This document shows, piece after piece, positions 40,265-50,391 of a stretch of 64,000 nucleotides of DNA. Below the pieces are notes generated by a model. The model did not search any database. It had not been told where the DNA came from and was given only the letters and a program-made list of their open reading frames with translations. This DNA is from Gemmatimonadota bacterium (lineage in GTDB: Bacteria > Latescibacterota > UBA2968 > UBA8231): contig JABJJN010000072.1 of NCBI GenBank assembly GCA_018660835.1, forward strand, positions 1-64,000, given 5' to 3'. The position numbers were made by a program, and so were the translations under genes. Within the stretch, counting starts at the first letter, position 1. The number at the start of each line of letters is the position of its first letter.

Positions 40265-42919
40265 ATGAAACAGAATTGGAAGCCCCTGCTCATCCTTGCC
40301 CTATTGGTTGCGGCCGTGCTGCACCTGTATCCGACGGTCGAATTCTACGGCATGGAACCCGCCCAGCGCGAAGCTCTTGAGCATGACGCGCCAGCCTCCT
40401 ACTACGATATGCAGCGCAAGGCGATCAACCTCGGCCTGGATCTGCAAGGTGGCATCCATCTGGTCATGGAAGTCGTCACAGAAGGATTGTCGCCTGAGGA
40501 GGCCCGTGACGCCGTCGATCGTGCCCAGGAAGTCATCCGCAACCGTGTGGATCAGTTTGGCGTTGCTGAGCCAACGATTCAGCGCCAGGGAGAAACGCGG
40601 ATCATCGTCGAATTGCCTGGTCTCCAGGACGTTGAGCGGGCGAAGAATCTGATCGGCCAGACAGCGCTTCTGGAGTTCCAGCTCGTTGAGCCTGACGAAG
40701 ATCGTGATCGACTCGTGCAGCGCATCGACGCGGTTCTGGCTGCTGGTCGCAGCTCAGATGACAGTGCAAGTGATGGGGACGACGCACAGGTCGCCGACGC
40801 GGCTGAGGCGAGCGAGCAGGCAGCTGACACTACGTCCGTCGCACCGAGTCTCTTCGGGCAGGACAGCGAACCAGCGGAATCCGGTTTGTTTGATGCAGAT
40901 GCCGAGACTGCGGCCGACGCCGCCGATGATTCGCGGCGGCTACTTTCCAGACTCGCCCGAGTGGGAAGCGAAGTGGCCGTCATGCAACGTGATCTGGCAG
41001 CAGTGAAGGCGATGCTGACTGATGAACGGGCGCAGGCCGTCATTCCCGATGATGTTGAGTTTCTCTTTACGAGCAAACCCGAGGGCCCTGAGGGTAACAA
41101 GTATTACATGCTGTATCTTGCCCGCACGCGCCCTGAAATGACAGGTAACATGATCGCCGATGCACAGGTATCCATCGGCCAGAGTGTTGACTACATGGGC
41201 CAACCGATCGTCGACCTGCGCACAACGGACGAAGGCGTGCGATTGTTCCGTCGAATCACGGGTGCACACATTCAGGATCGACTAGCCATTGTCCTCGATG
41301 GTGCCGTGTACTCGGCGCCCACGATCCAGACGAAAATCATGGATGGCCGCTCGATCATTACCGGTTCCGGCACGCAGGAAGAAGCCAAGGACCTCGCGAT
41401 CGTGCTGCGAGCGGGGGCATTGCCGGCCAAGGTCGAGATCATTGAAGATCGCACCGTGGGGCCGTCTCTTGGCCACGACTCGATTGAGCAAGGTCGGATT
41501 GCAGGCCTGATCAGTTTGCTCGCCGTCGCCGTCTTCATGATTCTCTACTACCGTGTCGCTGGCGCGGTCGCAGATATCGCCCTGACCTTGAACATGGTCT
41601 TCGTCATGGCCGTTTTGGCTGGCTTCCATGCGACACTGACACTACCAGGTATTGCCGGAATCATTCTGACGATTGGAATGGCCGTCGACGCGAATGTGCT
41701 GATCTTCGAGCGCATCCGTGAAGAATTGCGCACAGGGAAGACGGTGCGCGCCGCCATCGATTCAGGCTATAGCAACGCCCTGTCGGCGATCGTGGATGCA
41801 AACATCACGACCTTCATGGTAGGTATCGTCCTCTACGAATTCGGCACGGGACCTATTCGCGGTTTCGCCTTGACGCTCTGTATCGGCATCGTCTCCAGTT
41901 TGTTTACAGCCTTCGTGGTCACACGAGCGATTCTTGGATTGATCACCTCGCGCAGCACCACGACAAGCCTGAGCATCGGCCCCATCGATCTGCTGTCGAA
42001 GAGTGCGATTCCTTTTATCGGCATGCGAAAGATCGCGCTGCTGTGTTCGGCTGCCGTCCTCACCCTTGGACTGGTATCGATCGGCACCATCAATGGCCTC
42101 AAGCCAGGTATCGATTTCGCGGGAGGTACGTTGCTGGAGCTGCATTTCGATCCGCCCGTGGAGATCGAAGACATTCGCCAGCAGTTGCGATCTGTTGATG
42201 TCGGTGGCCAGACAGCAGATCTGAGTGCCAGTGAAATCAAACTATTCGGTTCTACTTCGGACGTGTTGATTCGAGTGACAGAAGATGCGACAGGCACAGA
42301 TGTGGCCGATGGTATCAAATCTTCCCTGCGGGCAGGATTGGCCGGCAGCATAGGCGAATTCGACTGGGTCCGCCGACAGGAGAAAGTCGGCCCCCGTATC
42401 GGCGAGGAACTGACGGGATCGGCGATCCAGGCCGTGCTCGTATCCCTGGCGCTGATTCTCGTCTACATGGCGTGGCGCTTCCGGCAGTTCCTCTACGGCA
42501 TCGCTGCCGTGGTTGCCTTGTTCCACGATGTCTTGTTGACACTTGGCGTGCTGTCGCTACTCGACGTCGAGATTACGCTGGCCGTCGTGGCGGGGATTCT
42601 GGCGATTGTCGGTTACTCTCTCAACGACACAATCGTCGTCTTCGATCGGATCCGCGAGAATCTGGTTTCCTCACGTAAGTACTCCTTTGACGACCTGCTC
42701 AATGTGAGTATCAATGAGTGTCTGAGCCGGACGGTCGTGACATCCTTGACGACCCTGCTCGCCGTTGTCGTGTTGATGATCTGGGGTGGTGAGGTAATCC
42801 GTGACTTCACCATTACTCTCGTCATTGGCATTTTCGTGGGGACTTATTCGTCGGTGTTCATTGCCAGCCCGACACTCTACTACGGGCATCTGCGCGCCGA
42901 GGCGAACCAGAAGAAGTAG
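40265..42919 (+). CDS. secDF: Fused protein translocase SecD-SecF
   Basis: LGLDLQGGIHLVMEV, AVDANVLIFERIREELRTG, GIDFAGGTLLELHF, YSLNDTIVVFDRIREN. Confidence 0.95.
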   Translation: MKQNWKPLLILALLVAAVLHLYPTVEFYGMEPAQREALEHDAPASYYDMQRKAINLGLDLQGGIHLVMEVVTEGLSPEEARDAVDRAQEVIRNRVDQFGVAEPTIQRQGETRIIVELPGLQDVERAKNLIGQTALLEFQLVEPDEDRDRLVQRIDAVLAAGRSSDDSASDGDDAQVADAAEASEQAADTTSVAPSLFGQDSEPAESGLFDADAETAADAADDSRRLLSRLARVGSEVAVMQRDLAAVKAMLTDERAQAVIPDDVEFLFTSKPEGPEGNKYYMLYLARTRPEMTGNMIADAQVSIGQSVDYMGQPIVDLRTTDEGVRLFRRITGAHIQDRLAIVLDGAVYSAPTIQTKIMDGRSIITGSGTQEEAKDLAIVLRAGALPAKVEIIEDRTVGPSLGHDSIEQGRIAGLISLLAVAVFMILYYRVAGAVADIALTLNMVFVMAVLAGFHATLTLPGIAGIILTIGMAVDANVLIFERIREELRTGKTVRAAIDSGYSNALSAIVDANITTFMVGIVLYEFGTGPIRGFALTLCIGIVSSLFTAFVVTRAILGLITSRSTTTSLSIGPIDLLSKSAIPFIGMRKIALLCSAAVLTLGLVSIGTINGLKPGIDFAGGTLLELHFDPPVEIEDIRQQLRSVDVGGQTADLSASEIKLFGSTSDVLIRVTEDATGTDVADGIKSSLRAGLAGSIGEFDWVRRQEKVGPRIGEELTGSAIQAVLVSLALILVYMAWRFRQFLYGIAAVVALFHDVLLTLGVLSLLDVEITLAVVAGILAIVGYSLNDTIVVFDRIRENLVSSRKYSFDDLLNVSINECLSRTVVTSLTTLLAVVVLMIWGGEVIRDFTITLVIGIFVGTYSSVFIASPTLYYGHLRAEANQKK

Positions 42920-42941
42920 TCTGACGTTCCGGGGGTCACTT

Positions 42942-42968
42942 CCGGCCTCCGATCACCATCGGAGCCGG
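42942..42968 (+). promoter_or_regulatory. Hairpin immediately upstream of the antiporter-like start codon
   Basis: CCGG(C)CTCCGAT-CACC-ATCGGAGCCGG. Confidence 0.5.
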
Positions 42969-42975
42969 TGTCGCC

Positions 42976-44214
42976 ATGCGAACCCTGGCCGTCTGTGTCA
43001 TCCTGCTGGCTCTAGCCAGCTTTTCGGCATCCGATCCGCGAGTCGACGACAGCTCGCGGATCGATGTCGTTTGGGTGACGGGTACTGTCATGCTGCTTGC
43101 CCTGACAGTGCAACGTGTCTGTCTACGACTCGGCCTGCCCGTGCTGTGGGGTTGGGTTAGTGCGGGCCTCATTGTAGGTATCACCGGCTTGGGCGTGGGG
43201 AATCCTTCTCCTCAGATGCAGGAGTTGGTCTTGCGGTTCTGTGGCCTGTGGGCGGGCCTGCTCGTGGGCATTGGCTTCGGTTGGCCAAGCTCCGTCACAG
43301 ATGGTCGATTTCTCGGAATCGTCACCTTGTCAACCGTTGTCGGTGCGACGATCGTGACCTTTGGTTGTGTGCTGATTGCCGGGCAAGATTGGACGACGTC
43401 GCTATTGTTAGGCGCCATCTCTGCCCTATGGGGGCCATTGGTGGTCTCCAGTCTGTGGCGAGACGATGTGTCGACGAGTGCCGCCCTGACCGGGACCCTT
43501 GTCGCCACGGTCCTGCTTACTTGGGTGGTTGGCTGGTTGCACGAATCGGGGCGTCTGCTCGGCGATGGCCTGGCCTTTGCCGCACGCTTGTGGATATCAC
43601 CGGCCTTCGGCATCGCCATCGCCTGGTTGCTCCAGGCAGCACGAGCACTGAAACGCCGCTCTGTCGCTCTGGTGGCTCTCGTCTCCATCACGAGCGTCGC
43701 AGCAGTCACCGTTCAGCACTACAATCTTCTTGGCGTTGCCGTTGGCCTGGGCGCGGGTCTCACACTCTCCTTTCGACCTGAGGTTCAGCGAACACTTGAT
43801 CGACTCTTTGGAGGGTCTCGTCCGCTTGCGACCTTTCTCTTTGTCGCTCTGGCCCTGAGCCGTCTTGATCTGGCAGAGGTATTGATGCCACCGACGCCGG
43901 GCCTGCTTGAGATCGTGCTGTTGCAGCTCATCGTCTTGTTCTGCCTTCGCGGCCTCGGCCCGGTTTTGTGGCAGCCTCATATTACCGGCGTGTCAGGTGT
44001 AAACAGTTGGCTTTTGTTGCCAAAGGGCATCCTTGGCATCGAACTGGTCCTTGTGGGTGGTGGACTCCTCAGCCTGCTGAATCGAACCGATGCCAGGCTA
44101 CTGCAGCAGATCGTCGTCGTCGACCTGCTTGTCTATGGTCTGCTGACAGCAACCCTCACTGGCTTCATGCTGCAGCACCCGGATGAAGACCAACCAGCCG
44201 AGTCGTCCGGCTAG
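42976..44214 (+). CDS. Multi-pass membrane protein, cation:proton antiporter-like
   Basis: About 10-12 hydrophobic helices, CPA-like layout. Confidence 0.55.
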   Translation: MRTLAVCVILLALASFSASDPRVDDSSRIDVVWVTGTVMLLALTVQRVCLRLGLPVLWGWVSAGLIVGITGLGVGNPSPQMQELVLRFCGLWAGLLVGIGFGWPSSVTDGRFLGIVTLSTVVGATIVTFGCVLIAGQDWTTSLLLGAISALWGPLVVSSLWRDDVSTSAALTGTLVATVLLTWVVGWLHESGRLLGDGLAFAARLWISPAFGIAIAWLLQAARALKRRSVALVALVSITSVAAVTVQHYNLLGVAVGLGAGLTLSFRPEVQRTLDRLFGGSRPLATFLFVALALSRLDLAEVLMPPTPGLLEIVLLQLIVLFCLRGLGPVLWQPHITGVSGVNSWLLLPKGILGIELVLVGGGLLSLLNRTDARLLQQIVVVDLLVYGLLTATLTGFMLQHPDEDQPAESSG

Positions 44215-44292
44215 CAGCGGGAATCTGACGGGGCAATTCGTTGTGCCTGCTATCCTGCAGGGTTATATTTGCCTGTTTCCGACTGAACCGCC

Positions 44293-44973
44293 ATGAATCA
44301 CATTGAAGACAACTGGAATCGCGTCTGTGATCAGGTGGCCCAAGCGTGTGAGCGGAATTCACGTCAGGCGTCTGAGGTCACGATCGTCGCTGTCAGCAAA
44401 ACCCGACCCGTCGCCGACATAGAAGCTGCGTTGGCCGCCGGGGTAAGTGATCTGGGTGAAAATCGCATTCAGGAGGCAACGGAGAAGTTGCCGGGGATCG
44501 AGGGCGGACGGTGGCATTTGATCGGCCAGCTGCAGCGCAACAAGGCGGGCAAGGCAGTCGATTTGTTCGACTGCGTACAGTCAGTGGATAACCAACGATT
44601 GGCCCAGGCCTTGGCGCGGCGCGCAGAAGAAGCAGAGCGCTCGATAGAGGTCCTGATCCAGGTGAACACTTCTGGCATAGCCCATCAGGCGGGGATACCT
44701 CCAGACGCAGTGGAAGGTCTGGCTGACGAGATTTCCACGATGCCATGTTTGCGCCTCGGTGGCTTGATGACGATTGCCAACCAGGCCGAGGAATCGGAAG
44801 TCAGACACTGCTTCCAATCCTTGCGCTCGTGCCGTGATCAGCTGTCTGCAACTCGTCCTACCCTCGACTTGTCGACCTTGTCGATGGGGATGAGTGGCGA
44901 TTTCAAACTCGCCATAGAAGAAGGCTCGACGATGGTCCGCGTCGGCACCGCAATTTTCGGCAACCGTTCCTAG
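44293..44973 (+). CDS. yggS: YggS/PLPBP-family pyridoxal phosphate homeostasis protein
   Basis: VTIVAVSKTRPV, DLGENRIQEA, WHLIGQLQRNKAGKAV, LSMGMSGDFKLAIEEGSTMVRVGTAIFG. Confidence 0.94.
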   Translation: MNHIEDNWNRVCDQVAQACERNSRQASEVTIVAVSKTRPVADIEAALAAGVSDLGENRIQEATEKLPGIEGGRWHLIGQLQRNKAGKAVDLFDCVQSVDNQRLAQALARRAEEAERSIEVLIQVNTSGIAHQAGIPPDAVEGLADEISTMPCLRLGGLMTIANQAEESEVRHCFQSLRSCRDQLSATRPTLDLSTLSMGMSGDFKLAIEEGSTMVRVGTAIFGNRS

Positions 44974-44985
44974 ATCGGATTTACC

Positions 44986-45270
44986 ATGTTCAATCACACT
45001 GGCTTCCTGAGTGACATCATCCGCATCATCGACGGGCTCCTGTGGCTATACTTCTGGATCCTGACGGCCCGCGTGATCTTCTCATGGGTCAATCCGGATC
45101 CCTACAACCGCATCGTCCAGGTCCTGTGTGGACTCACCGATCCCGCCCTCAATGGGATACGACGCTTCATGCCACAGGCCTTGTGGTCGTCGGGCTTGGA
45201 TTTCAGTCCCCTCATTCTCATGCTGTTGATCCAGATCCTTTCCAGCTTCCTCAATAATTTGCAGGTCTGA
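44986..45270 (+). CDS. YggT-family membrane protein
   Basis: Short two-TM protein ...ARVIFSWVNPDPYNRIVQ...LTDPALNGIRRFMP, follows yggS. Confidence 0.85.
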   Translation: MFNHTGFLSDIIRIIDGLLWLYFWILTARVIFSWVNPDPYNRIVQVLCGLTDPALNGIRRFMPQALWSSGLDFSPLILMLLIQILSSFLNNLQV

Positions 45271-45273
45271 GCC

Positions 45274-48200
45274 GTGGCTACGAACAAAGAGCCGGTCTTT
45301 TCGGATGTTACCGGCGACGTCGATTTCGCCGCCCAAGAGCGCGAGATCCTTGCAGGGTGGAAGACGGCAGACCTGTATCGCAAGTCGGTCGAGCAGCGTA
45401 CCGAGCCATTTCGTTTCTATGATGGACCACCCTTCGCCACGGGTCTGCCACACTACGGCCATCTGTTGGCGTCGATCACCAAGGACGTCGTCCCACGTTA
45501 TTGGACGATGCGAGGCTACCGGGTGGAGCGGCGGTGGGGCTGGGACTGCCACGGGTTGCCAGTCGAGAACGAGGCAGAGCAGCAACTGGGGCTGAAGACG
45601 CGGAAGGACATTCTCGAATACGGCGTCCCCCGATTCAATGAATTCTGTCGGTCCGTTGTCCTGCGCTATACCAGCGAATGGGAGGAACTGATCCAGCGCC
45701 TTGGGCGCTGGGTCGACTGGGATCGCCAGTATCGGACCATGGATGTCGATTTCATGGAATCCGTTTGGTGGGTCTTCCAGTCATTGTGGGACAAGGGCCT
45801 CATTTACGAGGGCTACAAATCTCTCGCCTATTGTCCGCGGTGCGCAACACCTCTGTCGAACTTCGAGGTCAATCAAGGTTACCAGGACACGCAGGATCCG
45901 TCTATTACCGTCCGTTTTCGCGTCGCCGGTTCTGAGAACCGCTCTTTGCTGGCGTGGACGACGACACCATGGACTCTACCCTCGAACATGGGCCTCGCCG
46001 TCGGACCAGACGTGGAGTATGTCTGTGTGACGACGGTTGACGGTGAAGAGCTGATCCTCGCCAAAGCACGCATGGAAACCGTCTTCCGCAAGCGTGAGGA
46101 AGAGATCGATCACGTCGACGAAATCAGCGTCGATGAGCTGGTGGGCCTGCGCTATGAGCCCCTCTTTGACGCCTTCGGTCATCTGGCCGACGAAGGTGCG
46201 TTCAAAGTCGTTCAGGCGGATTTCGTATCGACGGAGGATGGCACGGGTATCGTCCATATCGCCCCTGGTTTCGGCGAGGAAGATTACCAGTTGGGTCTGC
46301 GCGAGAATTTGCCGGTCGTGTGTCCCATCGACGCCGATTGTCGTTTCACCAGTGAAGTCAGCGACTTTGAAGGCGAATTCGTTAAGGATGCAGATACGCC
46401 GATCATCCGACGATTGCGCGCGACGGGACAATTGTTCGCCGAAACTACACTCATGCACTCCTATCCATTTTGCTGGCGCTGCGATTCACCTCTGATCTAT
46501 CGCACGATCTCCACTTGGTTCGTGAAGGTGGAAGGAGAGGTGAAAGAGAAGATGCTCGCCGCCAACAAAGAGATCTGGTGGATCCCGGAGCACATCCGCG
46601 ATGGCCGCTTCGGTAAGTGGCTGGAGGGTGCCCGCGATTGGGCAATCAGTCGCAACCGCTACTGGGGAACGCCGTTGCCGATCTGGCGCAATGAGGACAC
46701 GGGTGAAGCGATCTGTGTTGGTAGCCGGGAGCAATTGAGTGAATTGACGGGGAAACAAGTCGACGATCTGCACAAGCACTGTATCGATGAATTGGAGATC
46801 CCTGCTCCGTCAGGTGACGGTGTGCTGCGTCGCGTACCAGAAGTCCTGGATTGTTGGTTCGAGTCGGGTGCGATGCCCTACGCGCAGAGCCATTACCCCT
46901 TTGGACCCCGAGAAGATTTCGAGGCGAGTTTCCCGGCCGACTTTATCTCGGAGAATCTTGATCAGACTCGTGGCTGGTTCTATACGCTGACGATTCTGGC
47001 GGCGGCATTGTTCGATGGTCCCGCATTCAAGAACTGCATCGTCGGTGGAATGTTGCTGGCTGAAGACGGCCGCAAACTGAGCAAGCGACTCAAGAATTAC
47101 CCGGATCCATCGGAAATGTTGGAAACCTACGGAGCAGACGCGCTACGTCTGTATCTGCTGAATTCTCCGGCAATGAAAGCGGAAGAGCTACGCCTCAGCG
47201 AGAATGGCATCAAACAGAGCCTGCGTGATGTCATTCTACCACTGTGGAATGCCTACAGCTTCTTCGTGACCTACGCGCAGATCGACGGCTGGGACCCGGC
47301 TCAGGGAGCCAACGCGCAGATCACACATCGACTGGACCGCTGGATCCTCTCCGAGTTGCAGACGCTCCTGCACAATATCAACCAGGAGATGGAGTCCTAT
47401 CGGCTCTATCGCACCGTGCCAGCCATGGTAGCCTTCGTTGAAAAACTGACCAACTGGTATATCCGCCGCAGCCGCCGTCGCTTCTGGAAATCGGATGACG
47501 ATGGCGACAAAGCCTCCGCCTACGCCGCGCTCTATCAGGTGTTGACCGTGTTTATCCGGGCCCTGGCACCTGTTCTGCCCTTCGTAACGGATGCGATCTA
47601 TCAGAATCTCGTTCGCAATCCGGCTGCAGCCGATGATTCGACACCGGAAAGTGTGCATCTGTGCGACATGCCCATGGCCGACGAGAGCCTGCGTGACCCT
47701 GAGTTGGAAGAACAGATGGAGTTGGCGACTCGCGCCGTGACCTTGGGGCGCGCCTTGCGCAGCAAGCACAATCTCAAGACACGCCAGCCCTTGCAGCGAG
47801 TCTTCCTGTTGCCACCCGACGAGCACAGTCGAGAAGAGCTGAGCCAGGTATCTGGCCTGATTGCAGATGAACTGAATATCAAGGAAGTGGTTCTGGTTGA
47901 GGATGAGGCCGAGATCAGTGAAGTCTCCTATAAGCCAAATTTCCGTACCCTCGGGCCACGCTTCGGCAAGAGAATGAAAGAAGTGGGTATCTTTATCTCA
48001 ACGCTCACATCCGAGCAGGTTAAAGATCTGGTCGGCGGCAGCCGACTGGATGTGGCCGATGGCGACATTGGCATTGACGATGTGGAGGTCCAGCGCCGTG
48101 AGCGTGAGGATGTTGTCGTCGCCGTCGACGACAATCTATGCGTCGGTCTGGACGTGCAGGTAACGGACGATCTTCGCCTGGAGGGATTCGCTCGGGAATT

Positions 48201-48441
48201 GGTGAATCGGGTTCAGAACATGCGTAAGGACGCTGGTCTGGATGTAGCGGATCGTATTCATCTGTGGCTTGACGGCCCGGATCAAGTCTCACAAGCAATG
48301 GCCGTCCATGAAACTTATGTGGCGGGAGAGACGTTGGCTTCAGACACGACCATTGGCACGGCACCTGCCGATGTGTCGGCGACACGCATGTGGGATGTAA
48401 ATGGAGTTGAGTGCCAGATCTCGATCACAAGAGTGAGTTGA
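45274..48441 (+). CDS. ileS: Isoleucyl-tRNA synthetase (eukaryote-like/type 2)
   Basis: GPPFATGLPHYGHLLASITKDVVPRYWTMRGYRVERRWGWDCHGLPVE, KLSKRLKNYPDP. Confidence 0.95.
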   Translation: MATNKEPVFSDVTGDVDFAAQEREILAGWKTADLYRKSVEQRTEPFRFYDGPPFATGLPHYGHLLASITKDVVPRYWTMRGYRVERRWGWDCHGLPVENEAEQQLGLKTRKDILEYGVPRFNEFCRSVVLRYTSEWEELIQRLGRWVDWDRQYRTMDVDFMESVWWVFQSLWDKGLIYEGYKSLAYCPRCATPLSNFEVNQGYQDTQDPSITVRFRVAGSENRSLLAWTTTPWTLPSNMGLAVGPDVEYVCVTTVDGEELILAKARMETVFRKREEEIDHVDEISVDELVGLRYEPLFDAFGHLADEGAFKVVQADFVSTEDGTGIVHIAPGFGEEDYQLGLRENLPVVCPIDADCRFTSEVSDFEGEFVKDADTPIIRRLRATGQLFAETTLMHSYPFCWRCDSPLIYRTISTWFVKVEGEVKEKMLAANKEIWWIPEHIRDGRFGKWLEGARDWAISRNRYWGTPLPIWRNEDTGEAICVGSREQLSELTGKQVDDLHKHCIDELEIPAPSGDGVLRRVPEVLDCWFESGAMPYAQSHYPFGPREDFEASFPADFISENLDQTRGWFYTLTILAAALFDGPAFKNCIVGGMLLAEDGRKLSKRLKNYPDPSEMLETYGADALRLYLLNSPAMKAEELRLSENGIKQSLRDVILPLWNAYSFFVTYAQIDGWDPAQGANAQITHRLDRWILSELQTLLHNINQEMESYRLYRTVPAMVAFVEKLTNWYIRRSRRRFWKSDDDGDKASAYAALYQVLTVFIRALAPVLPFVTDAIYQNLVRNPAAADDSTPESVHLCDMPMADESLRDPELEEQMELATRAVTLGRALRSKHNLKTRQPLQRVFLLPPDEHSREELSQVSGLIADELNIKEVVLVEDEAEISEVSYKPNFRTLGPRFGKRMKEVGIFISTLTSEQVKDLVGGSRLDVADGDIGIDDVEVQRREREDVVVAVDDNLCVGLDVQVTDDLRLEGFARELVNRVQNMRKDAGLDVADRIHLWLDGPDQVSQAMAVHETYVAGETLASDTTIGTAPADVSATRMWDVNGVECQISITRVS

Positions 48442-48480
48442 TCGACCTGTTGCCCAATGCGCACGAGAAAGTAAAAATCG

Positions 48481-48858
48481 ATGACCAAAGAAGACCTTGA
48501 TTTCTTCAGAGAGCTGATTCTCAAGCGACGTGAACAAGCAGCAGCCGACCTGTCTGAATTTGAGCGGGTCTCGCGCAGCAACGATGCACAGGAATCGGGC
48601 GAAGACAGATCAGCCTATTCGCTGCACATGGCGGATCGCGGTACTGATGCGATGGAGCGTGAGAAGAATCTGCTGTTTGCTCAACGTGAAGGCAGCTTCA
48701 TCGACTATCTCGATGAAGCCATGCAGAGAGTAGAAACAGGCACATTCGGGATTTGCCGCGTTTGTGAGGGAGACATTGGCCGCCCCCGCTTGGAAGCCGT
48801 CCCCCATGCGACGCAGTGCATCGAGTGCAAGAGCAAGCAAGACGAAGACAAGACCTGA
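48481..48858 (+). CDS. TraR/DksA-type zinc finger protein
   Basis: ALQRVETGTFGICRVCEGDIGRPRLEAVPHATQCIEC-type C4 motif. Confidence 0.9.
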   Translation: MTKEDLDFFRELILKRREQAAADLSEFERVSRSNDAQESGEDRSAYSLHMADRGTDAMEREKNLLFAQREGSFIDYLDEAMQRVETGTFGICRVCEGDIGRPRLEAVPHATQCIECKSKQDEDKT

Positions 48859-48863
48859 ATATC

Positions 48864-49394
48864 ATGCGTTTTTGGATCGACCTGATTTGGGTCCCTCTTG
48901 CCCTGGTCCTCGATCAGGTCACCAAATACATCGTCGTCCAGTCATTGCCACCCTATGAACCGCAGTCGGTGATGGGTGACGTCATTCGTCTGACCTATAT
49001 CCACAATCGCGGTGCCGCTTTCGGCCTCGATCTTGGTGGCCCCGTCGTCCACACGGTCATTGCGACGGCGGCGTTGGGATTGCTGGGCTGGATGCTCGCG
49101 ACACTCCCTGTCGGGGCTCGGCTACAGCGCGCGGCGCTGGCCATGGTACTTGGCGGTGCCATTGGGAACATCATCGACAGAATTCGCATCCATCAGGTGA
49201 TCGATTTCGTCGATGTTGGTTTCGGCGATTGGCGGTGGCCGGTCTTCAACGTAGCCGATTCATTTGTCACCGTGGGCGTCCTGCTCCTGGCCATCACCTA
49301 CTCTCGAGTCAGCGAGTCCGATGCAGATGAAGAGTCCAGCGCACAGGGATCCTTGACCCCGGAGTCCAGCCCCGCCAGCGGCACTGACGACTGA
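48864..49394 (+). CDS. lspA: Lipoprotein signal peptidase
   Basis: DQVTKYIVV, YIHNRGAAFGL, GGAIGNIIDRI, WPVFNVADSFV. Confidence 0.93.
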   Translation: MRFWIDLIWVPLALVLDQVTKYIVVQSLPPYEPQSVMGDVIRLTYIHNRGAAFGLDLGGPVVHTVIATAALGLLGWMLATLPVGARLQRAALAMVLGGAIGNIIDRIRIHQVIDFVDVGFGDWRWPVFNVADSFVTVGVLLLAITYSRVSESDADEESSAQGSLTPESSPASGTDD

Positions 49395-49419
49395 CACCCG
49401 CTACGGCCCTGTCCGATCT

Positions 49420-50385
49420 GTGGCAGCCTCCATCACCCAATTGCATACCGTAGAAGAGACCGAGGCCTCCCTCCGTCTTGATGTTTTTCTGCAGTCACGG
49501 CACGAGGATCTGTCACGCAGTCGGTTACAGAATCTCATCGCCGACGGAGACGTCTCCGTCAACGGTGCTGGCGTGCGCTCAAGTTATCGGGTGCGAACCG
49601 GCGACCGGGTCGAGTTACGCATCCCCGAACCGGTAGAATTGGGCGCCGAGCCTCAGGACCTGCCCCTTGATATCATCTTTGAGGATGAAGCACTACTCGT
49701 CGTCGACAAGCCATCGGGAATGGCCGTACATCCAGCGCCGGGGACGCCCTCGGGAACCCTCGTCAACGCGCTGTTATACCACTGCCATGATCTGTCTGGC
49801 ATCAATGGTGTGCTGCGTCCGGGCATCGTCCATCGCCTCGATCGCGACACGACAGGGCTGCTTGTGGTGGCCAAGAACGATGAAGCGCATCGTCTGTTGG
49901 CGGCCCAACTGGAACAAAGACGGATGGATCGTCGTTATGTCGCCTTCTGTTGGGGTGTCATAGATGAGCCAGTGCGCATTGAGGCACCTCTGGGGCGTAA
50001 CCCAAGAGACAGAATGCGTATGGCTGTGGTAGAGGGCGGGCGCCATGCCGTTACCCATGCGAAACCCGTCAGGGCCTATCGCTTTGCTACTCAGGTGGAT
50101 GTGCGACTCGAGACGGGACGCACACACCAGATTCGCGTGCACATGCAGCACGTCGGCCATCCGGTCTTTGGTGACCCCACCTATGGCGGACGCAATCGCG
50201 TCGAGGGCATTGAACCGGCACGGCGGCCGCTGGCGCGGCGTCTATTGGCCTGCATTGACCGACAGGCGCTACATGCGCGGCTGCTTGGATTCGACCATCC
50301 TGACGGCAGGCATCTCGAATTCGTCAGTCCTTTGCCGCCCGATCTGGCACAAGTCCTGCGAATCGCTGGCGAGCAGACCCCGTAA
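49420..50385 (+). CDS. rluD: RluD-like 23S rRNA pseudouridine synthase
   Basis: S4-like N-terminus, VHRLDRDTTGLLVVAK, TGRTHQIRVHMQHVGHPVFGD. Confidence 0.92.
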   Translation: MAASITQLHTVEETEASLRLDVFLQSRHEDLSRSRLQNLIADGDVSVNGAGVRSSYRVRTGDRVELRIPEPVELGAEPQDLPLDIIFEDEALLVVDKPSGMAVHPAPGTPSGTLVNALLYHCHDLSGINGVLRPGIVHRLDRDTTGLLVVAKNDEAHRLLAAQLEQRRMDRRYVAFCWGVIDEPVRIEAPLGRNPRDRMRMAVVEGGRHAVTHAKPVRAYRFATQVDVRLETGRTHQIRVHMQHVGHPVFGDPTYGGRNRVEGIEPARRPLARRLLACIDRQALHARLLGFDHPDGRHLEFVSPLPPDLAQVLRIAGEQTP

Positions 50386-50391
50386 ACCGAA

